DNA of 64,000 nucleotides from the NCBI GenBank assembly GCA_018417955.1, contig JACTVC010000006.1, forward strand, positions 1,302,001 through 1,366,000, in the 5' to 3' direction. Under the pieces are notes generated by a model. That model was not told where the DNA came from, did no database searches, and saw nothing but the letters and a program-made list of their open reading frames with translations. Made by a program: the position numbers and the translations under genes. Shown piece by piece: positions 7,694 to 19,078 of this stretch (its first letter is position 1; every line of letters starts with the position of its first letter). This DNA is from Laccaria trichodermophora (taxonomy: Eukaryota > Basidiomycota > Agaricomycetes > Agaricales > Hydnangiaceae).

Positions 7694-10600
7694 TTATGCA
7701 GACGCTATCACCCTGAAAGGATCTGACCCTCCACCCTCCAACCCACCAAGGATCGCTTCCCTCACGGCACCAAGGTAATCCCCCAACCTCTTCCCATCCT
7801 CATTCACAAAGTCCTCATACAGTTGGTACCGCGAGTCCGCCACGATGTTCGCGAGCTGTAATGCGCGTTTGAGGTTTCTGTGCCGAAAGATGATCAGTTG
7901 CTGGGAAGAAAGAATGGGAAGAGAAACATACTCTGGTATAAAGTGCCGTGAGTCGAACAATAAGAAATGAAGGCGGATAATAAGTTCGGGTATATATATC
8001 TGACGGATCCGAATGAGGTCTTTCCTTCTTTCATCGAGTTCATCTAGAGAAAGTAGTTGTGAACATATAATCTAATATTACACCTAACAGGACGAGAACG
8101 AACCTCCCGGATTTTCAACATCAGAAACCAACCACTCCGTAGTCAAAAGTCTCGTAATCTGGTCGTGGGCTTGATCAATCAGACTCTGCAAGAAAAACCT
8201 CATCAACACCTAACCCCATCTTCCGGATTTATTGAAAACAAACAAACCCGGTAATCATCCAACCAAGTCGCCTTCGCATCCTTGTTCATCCCCGGTACAT
8301 GCTGAGACTGACAATCCACCACACGTTCCACCGTTTCCCAGATGACGAAGAATTGGCGGTAGTGCAGGTACTCCGTCGCTCTCTCCTCTGGTTCCGAGAT
8401 TCCCGCGAGTTTGGGGGGTAGGACGTCTAAAAGGCTTTGTGCAGCTTGTACACGACCGGTGCCTGGAGGAATGGGTTCGAGATGGACAAATAACAGAGGG
8501 GTAAAAAAATTTACCAAGGAAATACCGCAGAATAACGTTAGCTTGCTCAAGTGCGGTGTTATACGTCGTATCCTGGAATATCGTCCATTCAATAGAACGA
8601 AGCAAGAAAAGTTCTGCGTCCGTTGGCGGTTGTTGCAGCGCGATAATGGATGGCAATGGTCCTTCCAGTACTGGTAGAACCTGTACAGATAATCGAGGTC
8701 AGAAGCGTTGTAAAACGAAAAGTGGTTGACCTACGTCAAACGCCTGCTCAATCGTTCGTTCTGCAGTGACCACTGCCACGCGTGCAGGGTCAAGCCCATG
8801 ATCCCTCGCTCGTGTAAGTGCCAGCCGTCGTTCGTTGATGTCCGCGGTGAGGGCAAGGGAAACGAGGAACAAGGCGTATCGCTCAATGGCGTTTTCTCCT
8901 AGGGCGCTTGCGTACATTGCGATTAAGTCTCGTTGTCCTGCGTCCTGAAAGCCAGAGGTTACGGTTTAAAATATGCGATTATGTCAAGTACACACACCTC
9001 CAAAACTTGAAGATATGATTCGAGGATGACTTGAGTTGCCAGAGGGGGTACGGGGATATCGATCATTTGGAGGAAGAGGCAGAAGTGGGCAAAGAAGCGG
9101 CACATCGACGCGTACCTGGCAGAAGCCTGGTGGATTAAAAGTCTTTCGTACCAATTGAAATCAGGTACGTACTCGAACGACGATTGGGTGTAAGAACCAT
9201 CTTTCAGGCCCACAGCAAACGAGTCCAAGAGCGTGTTCGTCCGATTGAGAATGATCAAAAGCTGCGAAAAGTGGAAAGCGTGATCCGCGGGTGGCCTTCA
9301 CGAGTTACCGTCAGTTGTAAGAGGTAGAAACGAAAGGCTAGGTTCTTGCCCTTCAAGAACAGCTATACTCTTCAGACTGTCCAAGCTGCTTATAGCTTCC
9401 TTTTTCCACTCGTCTTCTTCAGCATCATCAAGGTCGTCGTTAACGCCCTTGTCTACAGCCTCTACGCCGCCCTCCCAGAAACTACCCCCAAGCCTACTCA
9501 GTTCCTGGCTCTCCTTCTCCTCACACATTATGCTGACTTGCGCCCAAAGATGGTCTTCCCATGTTCTACAGGCCAGTTTGAGTACGTTTGAGGTTTGTGG
9601 TGAAGGTGCTAGGGCTGCATACAGTATCCGTTCTTGATCAGAGAGGGCGGGCTAAAAAGAGTGTTAAGACTGGGCAAACGATTTGAAAAAAAGAAACGCA
9701 CGCTGAGAGCAGCTCTGGTGCATGCGGTTTTCCAGAGATGGCGGTTTTGATTGCCTGACCAAATGTCCATGTCATCTTCGTCGTCCATCGAGTCCTCGTC
9801 GCGCGGTTCTGCAGCTGCAATGATATATATGCGTCGAGTTTGACAGAGCGGTAGCTGAAACTCACATAATGCCCTCCACTGAAACAGAAATGAGCCACGT
9901 ATGCTGGCAGCCCTCCACGGCTGGTGGGCTTTCCTACACAGCTCCACTGCATCATCGAACCTCCCTCCCCGGATATAACCATATAGGGCTTGCAGCAGAT
10001 TCCTCTCATAGCTCTGAAAATATCTCAGGTCATCATCTTTCTCTTCACTGTAGTTTCAACTGAACGCACGGCATCATCAGATGCAAGGGACCGCCCTTCC
10101 TCGCGATTCGGCGCGTCTGGATCCATTTCCTTCACAAGCCCATCACGGTGTGCGTTTCCCATCCGTATTGACTGAATAACGCTATGTTTTGTGAACTTCC
10201 AATAACCTGTGTTCGCTTCTGGGTGCATGGGCGCTGGGGCAGTTTCATGCAGCCATTCTCGGATAACGATGAGTTCTGAGAGGAGAGGGGATGAGTTCAT
10301 GATGGCTTGTGCGAGTGTTGATGTGGGAGTATAGGGATTTTCGTAGAGCAGGTCTCGCGCGGATGGGACGGAGGGTGGGTCTGTTTTTCGGGCCCTGAAG
10401 AAAGGTGAAGTAGAGGTGGAGGATGTGAGAAAGTGTACTTACGGCATCACGGCTTGGAGTAGTCCCCATGTATTTTGTTCCATGCGAAGGAGCTCGATTT
10501 CACTCTGCGACGCTCGGGAATCTTCCAAGTCGGTAATTCTTTTGGTTCGCTGAGTGTCTGTTGTGTACATTGGGCGTAGAACTCACTGATCCCGACATAA

Positions 10601-10717
10601 TTGGCGAAGACGAGGCGCAAAACCCGTTTCTGGATCGAGGATTGCTGCTAGGTCATCTTTCATAGACTGACATAGTGATAGAACCTCTGCACAAGAACCA
10701 TACAGAGCATCGGACAT
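7694..10717 (-). CDS. NUP84: Nucleoporin Nup84/Nup107
   Basis: This is a scaffold subunit of the Y-shaped (Nup84/Nup107-160) complex of the nuclear pore, needed for pore assembly and mRNA export. About ten exons can be followed. The start is MSDALYGSCAEVLSLCQSM. Family hallmarks follow in order: YIRGGRFDDAVELCRKAHQP and then WRAASIRGSFLFQW, WKTACTRAAL, HFCLFLQMIDIPVPPLATQ, YASALGENAIERYALFLVSL, LEQANVILRYFL, ISEPEERATEYLHYRQFF, and a C terminus ending in AILGGLEGGGSDPF. The protein should be almost entirely alpha-helical. All exon junctions checked keep frame, so the copy appears intact, unlike its fragments upstream. The first intron uses gtgagt and the last gtatgt. Confidence 0.93.
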
Positions 10718-11075
10718 GTTTGGGAACAGACAAGTGTGTCACAGTCGCGACAAGTCACGCTCGAGAGGACAATGCCAAGCAACCGTAAATAACGCGTTGA
10801 CAGCTATCAGCGATTGACCAGCGCGCACTTCAACTTCAAGCTTGACTCACAGCTGATGAGGAACGAAAATGAGGGCGAGAATCAGATCCTTTCAAGAACG
10901 GATCCAAAAGCGCAGCTGCTATATTTGCAATCGCCCTATTGTCAAATTTTTGAACGATCGGGATGAACGTTGAGACACGGCGACGTCACTATCATGGGCC
11001 GGCTATACCACTTGGTACTCTCGCGCTCTCTTTCTATCCGTCATTGGCTGGCCAACTTGCTAGGATATCCATTCA
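10718..11075. promoter_or_regulatory. Divergent promoter between NUP84 and PRM10-like gene
   Basis: This is a 358-bp intergenic region between divergently transcribed start codons. I see no obvious TATA box or conserved motif beyond short palindromic pieces such as gatcgggatg. It is presumed to carry both core promoters. Confidence 0.45.
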
Positions 11076-14000
11076 ATGTCCACAAATTTGCCATCCGAAG
11101 ATGGTAGACCTCCAGGGGGCACCGCTCGTACCCCAGGGAACAGAACACCTCGCAAGGTCCAGTGGATCGACGAGAGCAGGGAAGAAGAACCCGTAGTTGA
11201 AGCCACCGGTTCCTCCCATCTCCTTGACGAACGTGCTTTGGATGTGTGTGTCTCTCCCTCCTTCTAGCACCGAAACTCCCTTCAAACACATCTTAGCCCA
11301 CAGGCTTTCACAAACTAACTGAAGCACTCGAGAAACATCGGAAAGCGACGACTCCGCTGACCCATGTGCATTATTACCCGCCTACACCCCTTTCCGATTC
11401 TTTCACGCGCGATGACATCCGCCCAGGGGGCCTGTACGCCTCTTCATCGGCCCCGTCTAGCGTGATCACGTTTGATTCGAGTCCACTAACTCAACCGCCT
11501 TCTCCCACACACCACGTACCCAACAATTTTATTGACCCGTTAGAGGATGCTGGATTACCTGGAACCAAGAGCTTGCAAAATTTCTCTAGACGCAAGGCAG
11601 CTAAACTTGCAAAGGTTTACAAACATCCTAGTCATCTATGGCGCTCAGTTACAACCGACGGATCGGAAAAGGATAATCGCAAAGGAGAGGAAGGCTGGGA
11701 TAGGGATGTCGAAAGCGAAGCTAGTCACTCAAGTGATGGTGGCGGGATGCTGTCAACGTTGCTGAGCCTTTTCAGCGAGAAACCCTCAAAGCCAAGGAAA
11801 CTACATTCAAGAACTTCTTCCACGGAGCAACTGAGAACGTGGACGAGTGGATCTGATCTGTCCGATCAAGAATACTTCAGAACACGACCAGAGTCAACCT
11901 CTGAACGTGAGCATTTTCTTTTTTTGCCCTTGTGCACGGTTCACATATTTCAATACAGAAGCAGGAGGTAAATTCGCAGACGAAGTCAGAAGAAAATCAC
12001 GCGTCCCTCGACCGCACCTTTCCCTCCCATCCTTAGGCATCATCTCGCGACCAAAGGCAGCCAGGAGCGACGGAGGCGTCATTGGATCCCTGATCGCAAG
12101 CACAGGGAACATCGCTGGCGCAGCAGCGCCCGTTGCAAGCACTCTACAACCAGACGTCGATAAACCAGGCTTTCGTCTTTCCCGGTTCGTCCTTCCCTTT
12201 TCATCTACGCAGCAACCTCATATCACTTTTAGCTATTCAACCAAACCAGTAGAAGTCCCAACTCAAGCAAAAACCTTGCGTCGCCAAAGTAGCTTGATGT
12301 CTATCCAACGTCCCCCCTCTGTACTGGGAGCATCACCATCCTTAACTCCCTCGCCACCGGCATCTGCCCCTCCCTCGCTTTATCGCGCTGGTAACAGGCA
12401 CAGTATGGGTTTCAGGAAGGACTTTACATTCCCCTCTATGACCTCTCTAAAGTCAAGTCTTTTGAGTGGGAGGAATACGCCCCTGGGTTCACCGACTACA
12501 GATGAGGAAGGCGGGACTGCTCCGGAACGTAAGAAGAGGAGGCACAAGAGGAAGAAGGCGGAAGTATTCGTACGCTATCCATCTCTTTTCCTGCACAAAC
12601 CACCTCATGATTTGTTTCAAGATCACACGTCACCTCGCACACGTCATTCAACGTGAAGAGTTTCTTTTGAAGCTGACCCGGGCAATGATGATGTTCGGTG
12701 GCCCCGTGCACAGGCTTCAATCCCAAATACAGAGCGCAGGACGCGTGTTGGACGTCGAGCTTAGCCTGCTGTACCTCCCGGACGTTGCGCTGATTAGTTT
12801 CAACGACTCGTCGACTGGGACGAGTCATATCAAGTTGATAAGGCAGGGGAGCGCGTTGGATATTGGGAAACTGACGGATGCGTTTCATCTTTATTGGCAG
12901 GTACTTACCCTCCCTTTTCTGCACATCCACATTTTCACATTTTCATTTACAACTGCCGCATAGGTCATCCACGACAAACTCTCAGTATCAAACGCCTCCA
13001 TCGACCTGGACCACCTGATGCAAAAACCACCGATGTACAAATGGTGGCATGTCATATTCATAGGCGGGATGTGCTCTGCAGCCATCTGCTCCGTCAGCTT
13101 TTCCGGGAGTTTCTTGGATTGTTTAATTTCGTTCCCGTTGGGTGCTTTCCTTGTTTTTGTGCAGATAATGAGCGTTAGGAACGTGTTATACACTTACGTT
13201 TTTGAGTGAGTAACCCCTTTCATTCAAGTCACCGGTATCTGATTGATGGTGGCTAGGTTCACGATGACCACACTCTTCAGTTTCGTAGCCGCTGCGCTGG
13301 CCGCAACGCATCACTTCTGCTACTCTGCCGTAGCATCCGCATCTGTCGTCCTCATCCTCCCCGTCAGTCTCTTCATCCCCTCCTTCTCTTTTCCCCCTCT
13401 AACCACATGTGCAAACACAGGGTTTTATAGTCCTCACCGGCTCCCTCGAGCTCCTCTCCCGCAACATCATCTCCGGCTCCGTCAGGCTCTGCTACTCCAT
13501 CATCTACGCCCTCATCCTCGGGTTCGGGTTTGCCATTGGCGCGGAATGTTATGTCATCTTCACAGGGAGTAAGATTTATGGTTCTGGAGACCAAGTTTGT
13601 TCTGTGGTTCATAATTCACCGCATTGGTACCAGAAGACGCCGAGCAAGTTCTGGGGTGGGTGGTTTTTTCCCATGACATTGAAACTCGCCTGACAAATGG
13701 GATGGAAACAGCCTTCTTGACGGTCCCACTGTATTCCCTTTTCCTCAGTATGCGGAACCAGGCTCCACTGAACCGGAAAGAAATGGTTTGTTTGTTCACT
13801 CATACACTCGTAACGAATTCATCGTACTGACAACCAAAACAGCCTTTACTCGTCGGCATCTCGTCCGTTGGCTGGGTCACCAACTACTTCACTGGAACCA
13901 AGTTCGTCGGACAGAGTGACGTAGTAGCAGGAGTGGGGTTCGTACATTTTCAAATACACACTCTAAACAATCTCTTAAACTAACCTAACCTCTCATGGAA

Positions 14001-14355
14001 ACAGAGCCTTCGCAGTTGGGATCGTAGCAAACCTATACGCGCGTATATTCGGTGGAAACGCTTTTGTAGTCATGGTCCGTCTTTTCTCTTTCTCCCTCCT
14101 CCTTCGTATTCACACAAACAACGTATAGATAACCGGCATCCTATTCCAACTACCCTCCGGACTAGGAAGCGGAGGACTACTCGTGTTTGCTACTGAAACC
14201 GCCGAAGGCTCGCAAACGTCGTCGATTGACGGGTTCAGCGTTGCGTTGAGGTTGATATCGGTGGCGATTGGGTTGGCTGTTGGGTTGGGCCTCGCGTCGG
14301 CTGTGGCGTTTCCGATTCAGAGTAAGAAGCGGGAAGGGGGGATTTTCAGCTTGTA
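11076..14355 (+). CDS. PRM10: ThrE-family membrane transporter, Prm10-like
   Basis: This is a multipass membrane protein of the DUF1212/ThrE superfamily, whose fungal members are called pheromone-regulated membrane protein 10. Bacterial ThrE exports threonine and serine; the fungal substrate is not established. Long Ser/Pro-rich low-complexity exons form a cytoplasmic N terminus (up to about 12.6 kb). The conserved domain then starts with LTRAMMMFGGPVHRLQSQI and DVELSLLYLPDVALISF. Helices include WWHVIFIGGMCSAAICS, LLSRNIISGSVRLCYSIIYA and AFAVGIVANLYARIFGG. The C terminus carries LPSGLGSGGLLVFA, conserved in the ThrE_2 half. Introns are short and phase-consistent (for example gtaccc to cgcatag near 12901-12963, and gtttgt to aaacag near 13787-13842). 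The stop follows GGIFSL. Confidence 0.88.
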
Positions 14356-14516
14356 GGCGAGGATGGTATCTATGTAGTAGATTTAGACATCATTTTGTTC
14401 CATTACTTATACTACTTATCAATTGTACAAGATGCATCATGTTGACCGAAAGAAAGCCTAAAGTTGTGTATTGCTTCGTTGCTGTGCATTGCTTCGTTGG
14501 GAGTGCGTCGACGCCC

Positions 14517-15630
14517 TCAAACATCATGATCTTCAACAATTGAGTGATCATCCAACCCCCTCGAATCCTTCAACACCTCCTGCTCCTCCACCGCCATCCG
14601 GTCCTCCAACTCTCCCTCTCCCTCCCCTTCATCATCATCCTCATCGTCATCCACAATTTCCTCGTCAACCCCTTCCTCACCCTCTTCATCCACCACCTCC
14701 TCATCCACTCCCACGCCCACAACACCACCTTCGTCATCCACATTCATCGGCACCCCCAGCCCTAATATCGAAGACCCTGCATCGGCAAACGAGACAGACG
14801 GACCACTACCAAGCGGGACGTTCGTGAACGGGGGAGGTAACCCAATCGTACCACCCCCAGCCTTTTCTTTCCCTTTCGTAGAAGCTTTGCCCGCTGTGGA
14901 TATTGAGCTTAAGATTGAGGCTGTTGTTGTTGGTTTTTTGGCATTGGTAGTAGGACCGGAAGACGCAGAGGCAGAGGCGGAGATGGATGGGATGGTGATG
15001 GTCGTCGTGGATCCGGACGCTCCTTTTTTCGTTTTTGCTTGCTCGCGGTAGACTGTTTGCAGGGTGTGTGGTGATCAATGTGGGGGCAAAGAAGAAGAAA
15101 AGAAACGGAAGAGGAAGTAACCTGTAAGTTCACTCTGCAGTTTATCGACCAAATCTCCGAACTCGATGAGTTCCAGCGCTTTGAGGACATCTGAGGCTGA
15201 GATGGATTTATGTTGCTTTGAGTGGGCGACGTCGTGTGCTCTGTGTTTTTCGGGGTGGTTTGGGTATTTGAAAGCGTCAAGGCGTCAGCGGAGCGACTTA
15301 CGTAGCAGCTGCAGTAATAGAATAAGACAGCTGAGTGAGTCTTGGTCGGATTAAGAGAGAGAGACCCACCAAGATAATTGATAAACACCGTCGACCCCTT
15401 TACTAACGAAAGCACGGTATCTTTTTGAAGCTTTGCGCTTTCCGGTATCTACATGTCATCAAATCATCCGTTCCTCCGTCACTGTAAAAGGAAGAACGCA
15501 GACGTACAGCAGACTTTGCGATCTTCAACACGACATTCTTTGGCAGCTCAAAGTTCTCAATCCCCTCTGAAACGAGGTCTTGTTGCTGTTGCGCTGAGAT
15601 AGGGCCTGTGTAGGCGTCTTTGCGGGGCAT
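14517..15630 (-). CDS. DPB4: DNA polymerase epsilon histone-fold subunit Dpb4 (POLE3-like)
   Basis: This is the histone-fold partner in DNA polymerase epsilon, and in yeast also in the ISW2/CHRAC remodeler. The N terminus has SAQQQQDLVSEGIENFELPK followed by NVVLKIAKSA, then IPESAKLQKDTVLSLVKGST, VFINYLG, and after an intron KHKSISASDVLKALELIEF. The order and wording match the family. The histone fold covers about the first 110 residues. The rest is a Ser/Thr/Ala-rich linker and a strongly acidic tail (runs of Asp/Glu near 14580-14750), as in Dpb4 homologues. Four exons are visible, with gtacgt and gtgggt donors. The upstream region has an ACGCGT motif, fitting a replication gene. Confidence 0.9.
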
Positions 15631-15701
15631 TCTTGGTGGTGTGCAGGTGGGAGAAGAACGCGTTATTTACAGTTGTTTGCTGGTATGCAAACTGGAATCC
15701 C

Positions 15702-15707
15702 ACGCGT
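15702..15707. promoter_or_regulatory. ACGCGT (MluI cell-cycle box-like) upstream of DPB4
   Basis: ACGCGT lies 72 bp before the DPB4 start codon. In yeasts this motif (MCB) is bound by MBF and drives G1/S expression of DNA replication genes. A further copy is at 15879-15884. The role here is inferred from the motif and the neighbouring gene only. Confidence 0.45.
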
Positions 15708-15884
15708 CGGTTGTCCTGGAACGGATGCCAGTCAAGAACACGGACACGGACGCGCTAGGATTACTTGTACCAGCGTAGATGCCGACCGCGCGGTGGAGGT
15801 GAGGTTAAGGACTCGGAGAGAAATTTCAGCAAGTTCAAGCACGTGATGATGTACGTCGAATTCAAATTGACGATGTTGACGCGT

Positions 15885-16270
15885 CAGTTCTGTGTGCCAA
15901 ATTTACCTTGATTCCCAGGATTGAACGAACTTGAATTGCCATCCGATTGATCTCAAAGAATAGGAAACAGATCTTGCCGTCGAATTCTCGCGGAATCTAA
16001 CAAAACTGGATAACAAAACTGATCAACACGCCACCCTTATGCCTCTCTTGCTTTTCCCTCAGGCATCGGCAAGATTCAAGCTCTCCTCGGTTCTGAGTCT
16101 GACGCTCAATCTCCTCAACTACATCCAACATCGCCAGAAAGTTGCAGAGATGCATAGAGGTGGTTTCTCTGTACAGTATATTGAACAGTGTGCTTCAACA
16201 ATGAGATCGAAGGTCACAATCACGTAGAATGTTAGGAGGCTAGTGTTTGAATGAAACTGTCTTTTCACAA
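15885..16270. other. Intergenic, 3' flank of F-box gene A
   Basis: No gene is supported. The stretch is duplicated downstream of the second F-box copy: 16020-16160 is similar to 18860-18995, including the shared gattcaagctctcctc core. It is therefore part of the tandem duplication unit. A short open frame shared by the two copies (about 60 codons) has diverged too much to look protein-coding. Confidence 0.6.
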
Positions 16271-17886
16271 TCACAATAAAGACCTGGGAGGCGTAAAGTC
16301 TAAAATCTGAACCTCACGACCATTCAGGCCCCAGAAACATATGACGAGTCGTCCCGCCATTGGACAAAAGTCATAGACCATGGAATCATAGTCAAAGTCT
16401 GTCCTTGATTCATTCCAAAGGGAAGATCTGACGAAGGACCAAGTGGGATTGTTTGGGCGAAGTTTCAAAATGATGCCAACGGCAACATCACTGGCCCTTG
16501 TCAATATATGAAGAAATCCGTCTTCTGTTATGTGGAGCGGCCCTACATCATCTATGTCACGATAAACGAGACTTCGGGATCGAGAATACTGGATGGAGTC
16601 AAAATGTATGGGAAGAATATCTGGCAGATCGGACTCCTGCGCAGTATCGATAGATTTGATTTGGTAGAGTGCCATCATAGAAATTTGATTATAATGGATA
16701 CCAAACTGGTTCTGCGCAAGTTCCGGGAGCCAGTGTGAGGGCAGAGCTACCCTTGGGCCTTGTTCATCTATAGAGAGGTATGCCAGACGAAGCTTCGGTT
16801 CCACTTTGTTATGGCCATTGAGTGTCAGGTCAGGTATTGTCCACAAGCGAAAATCCGTGGTATGGAATGTGAGCACATTTTCATCGAAAATAAACGCCTA
16901 CAGACAAGAATGATAATTTGAAGTCAGAATCGGACAGATGACATACCTCATGTATGTCACCTGGTTCACGACGGGAATTAATGCCGACATCAAGCCCTTT
17001 TGCCATGTACTTCCAGATTGTGAAAGTTGTATCTGCATATTGGTAATAAACCAGATAGTCTTTCGAACTGGTCATACGATAGTCGCATCCATGAATTGGC
17101 AAAGTGCCTAGTCGGCTGAAATGTGGGTTCTCTGAAGTCGGGTACACCTCATAGCAAGAGATCCTTTCAAAGAAATCAGTCTCGATAATGCAAAATAGAA
17201 GTAATGGCTTACCTTCTATTCCGCTCATTTGTGAAGACATACAGAGAGTCTGAGTTTGATGCAGGTCGGATATGTTGGACGTAGCTGGCCCTTGCTTCAG
17301 AGCCTGCCAAAGTGGCAATGGGTAACGATTTCATGTGTCCTCCAGCATAGTAGCCTATATCCCAGAGGTGGACCTCACCGTTACAGTTTGAGGTGAAGAG
17401 GAATCTACCACCAGGCACGAGGTGGACTGTAAGAATCGAATTCGCCTCCAGGTCACCTCCCTGGACATGCGGAGCAAACGGGTGAGTGAGGAAGGGCGTG
17501 GTTCTGTCGGCCTTCTGAAAGCGAGCCCGTGATCGATGAGGGGAGAGTGCTGTATGTTCCAGGTCGTCAGTCGACATTTGTTCCACAGGAAAACTGGGCA
17601 AAAACACGCCCTGTGCGATGCTGACGTTCCGAAGGGCGTTCACCCACACAATCCGCGACCGAGTGGCGCCAGAAACATGTTTACATGTCTGAAAAAAACA
17701 ACACTTAAATCACAACTTTTGCACGAAATGGGTCGTAGAGACACTCACGAACCGTAAGGCAAGTATGTCGACTGGACCCAAGAACAGTTGGATGCGAGTG
17801 AGGAGCTCAAATGGGCCTTCAGCTATAAGCTTGCCAACGCCGGTCAAGGACGAAGACTTTCCAGGAGAATCCATGTCAGCGTCCAT
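16271..17886 (-). CDS. F-box protein, copy A (intact)
   Basis: The product is likely a substrate receptor for SCF ubiquitin ligase. The N-terminal F-box is degenerate but recognisable: GPFELLTRIQLFLGPVDILALRF, split by an intron, then TCKHVSGATRSRIVWVNALRN. A C-terminal beta-rich region follows with WD-like strands (LTVHLVPGGRFLFTS, GEVHLWDIGY, FTIWKYM, FHTTDFRLWTIPDL), typical of basidiomycete F-box proteins with a degenerate propeller. Four exons are consistent: introns at gtgagt (after LALRF), gtaagc (near 17213) and gtatgt (near 16945) all keep frame. The total is about 490 residues. No target is known. The start is the ATG in the context gacATGgac; a second in-frame ATG lies four codons later. 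Confidence 0.82.
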
Positions 17887-17957
17887 GTCGACCTTGCGCT
17901 TGCCTTGCGCCGACCACGCGCTCTGGCATGTAACAATGTCACAGCGGGCACGCCGAG

Positions 17958-18014
17958 CACGTGATATGACATATCGGACGCGTCACATTCTTCAATTTCT
18001 TCAAGTTGACGCGT
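17958..18014. promoter_or_regulatory. CACGTG plus two ACGCGT motifs upstream of F-box copy A
   Basis: CACGTG is at 17958-17963, and ACGCGT at 17978-17983 and 18009-18014. The same arrangement occurs before copy B (CACGTG 20714-20719; ACGCGT 20734-20739 and 20750-20755). These are an E-box-type palindrome and an MCB-like site. Their conservation could simply reflect recent duplication. The region also lies upstream of the zinc-finger gene on the plus strand. Confidence 0.5.
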
Positions 18015-18178
18015 CACCGTTTGCGCCAATATCAAGGGGGTCGGGGAACGTGGATTTCGTTGTGACCTACTTACTTTCAAAAAATCTCTCCAATAAGCCA
18101 AATAGCTCTCACAAAGAAGTTGAGAAGTACAGATCGAGCCAAAGAAAAAATCAACAAACAGCCAGGTTTGCAAAAACG

Positions 18179-18664
18179 ATGGCAAAGAAGAAGTAAGTCC
18201 CTGTATAATGTTTCTAATCTAATACATCATTGTATTACAGAAAAGGGTCGACGTTCACGAACGACAGCACGCTTCAGTGCCCAGAATGTGAGAGGGATAT
18301 TCATGTTGGTCCAGGCGGTGAGGCAAATCTGCAACATCACATCAGATCGAGAGCATGCAAAGCAGCCGTCTCCTCAAAAAGGGAGCTGCAAAACACGCCG
18401 TCCATTCGCTCCTTCTTCGCACCAAAAATCCCTCAGAATCTGCCAACGACAGGCGCGACCCCGCTCCTTCATTCAGCTGTACAGCCATCCAGCCCAACAA
18501 ATGAACTTGAGAGCAAAACTGTGCCCCAAAGTGCAATGCGGAGGGAGCCTTGTCTCCTTGTGGGTAGCGAAGATGTGAGCGAGGGGGATGAGATACCTGT
18601 TCCCCAGGTTGTTCTTCCAGAAGGCAATGATGGCGACAGCCGGCGCAGAGATCATTTGCGATAG
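18179..18664 (+). CDS. Small zinc-finger protein with PIP-box-like motif
   Basis: There are two exons: the first encodes MAKKK, and the intron is gtaagt...tattacag, 47 nt. The protein is about 145 residues. A Cys/His cluster (LQCPECERDI... HHIRSRACK, residues about 15-45) looks like an atypical C2H2/C2HC zinc finger. A short motif TPSIRSFFAPK follows (about residue 60), which resembles PCNA-interacting or related SxxxFF peptides. The rest is disordered and acidic. I recall similar short finger-plus-SFF proteins as multicopy families in agarics, but this is memory, not a search. It sits between the two tandem F-box copies and may have been captured in or created by the duplication. Function unknown. 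Confidence 0.65.
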
Positions 18665-19078
18665 CGTACATGTCGACCACACGCTGAAGGTGAGAGAAAT
18701 TTCAGCAATAAACGCGTCGAATTCAAATTGATGCGTCAGATTGTGTCAGTGCCACCTTGATTCCCAAAATTACCGTTGTTTTTGAGTTAGTATAACTTGC
18801 GACTGTCATCCTCTGTCATCCAATTGGATCCCAGATCCCAAAGAAGGATAATGAAACTGGTTGACACTCCTCCCTATGCAAGTCTTACTTTTCCATCAGG
18901 CATCCCCATGATTCAAGCTCTCCTCAGTTCTGAGCCTACGACTCATCTCCTCAACTGCATCCAACATCGCCGGGAAATTGCAGAAATGGATTAGAGGTGG
19001 TTTTACATTGCACGGTGTACTTTGACAATTGGATCGACGATCACAATCACGTAGAAATGTTAAGAGACCTTGTCACAA

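Noticed and set aside
14544..14827. Plus-strand Pro/His-rich frames opposite the DPB4 acidic tail
   Set aside because: They are shadows of the Asp/Glu-rich codons of DPB4, with no independent support.
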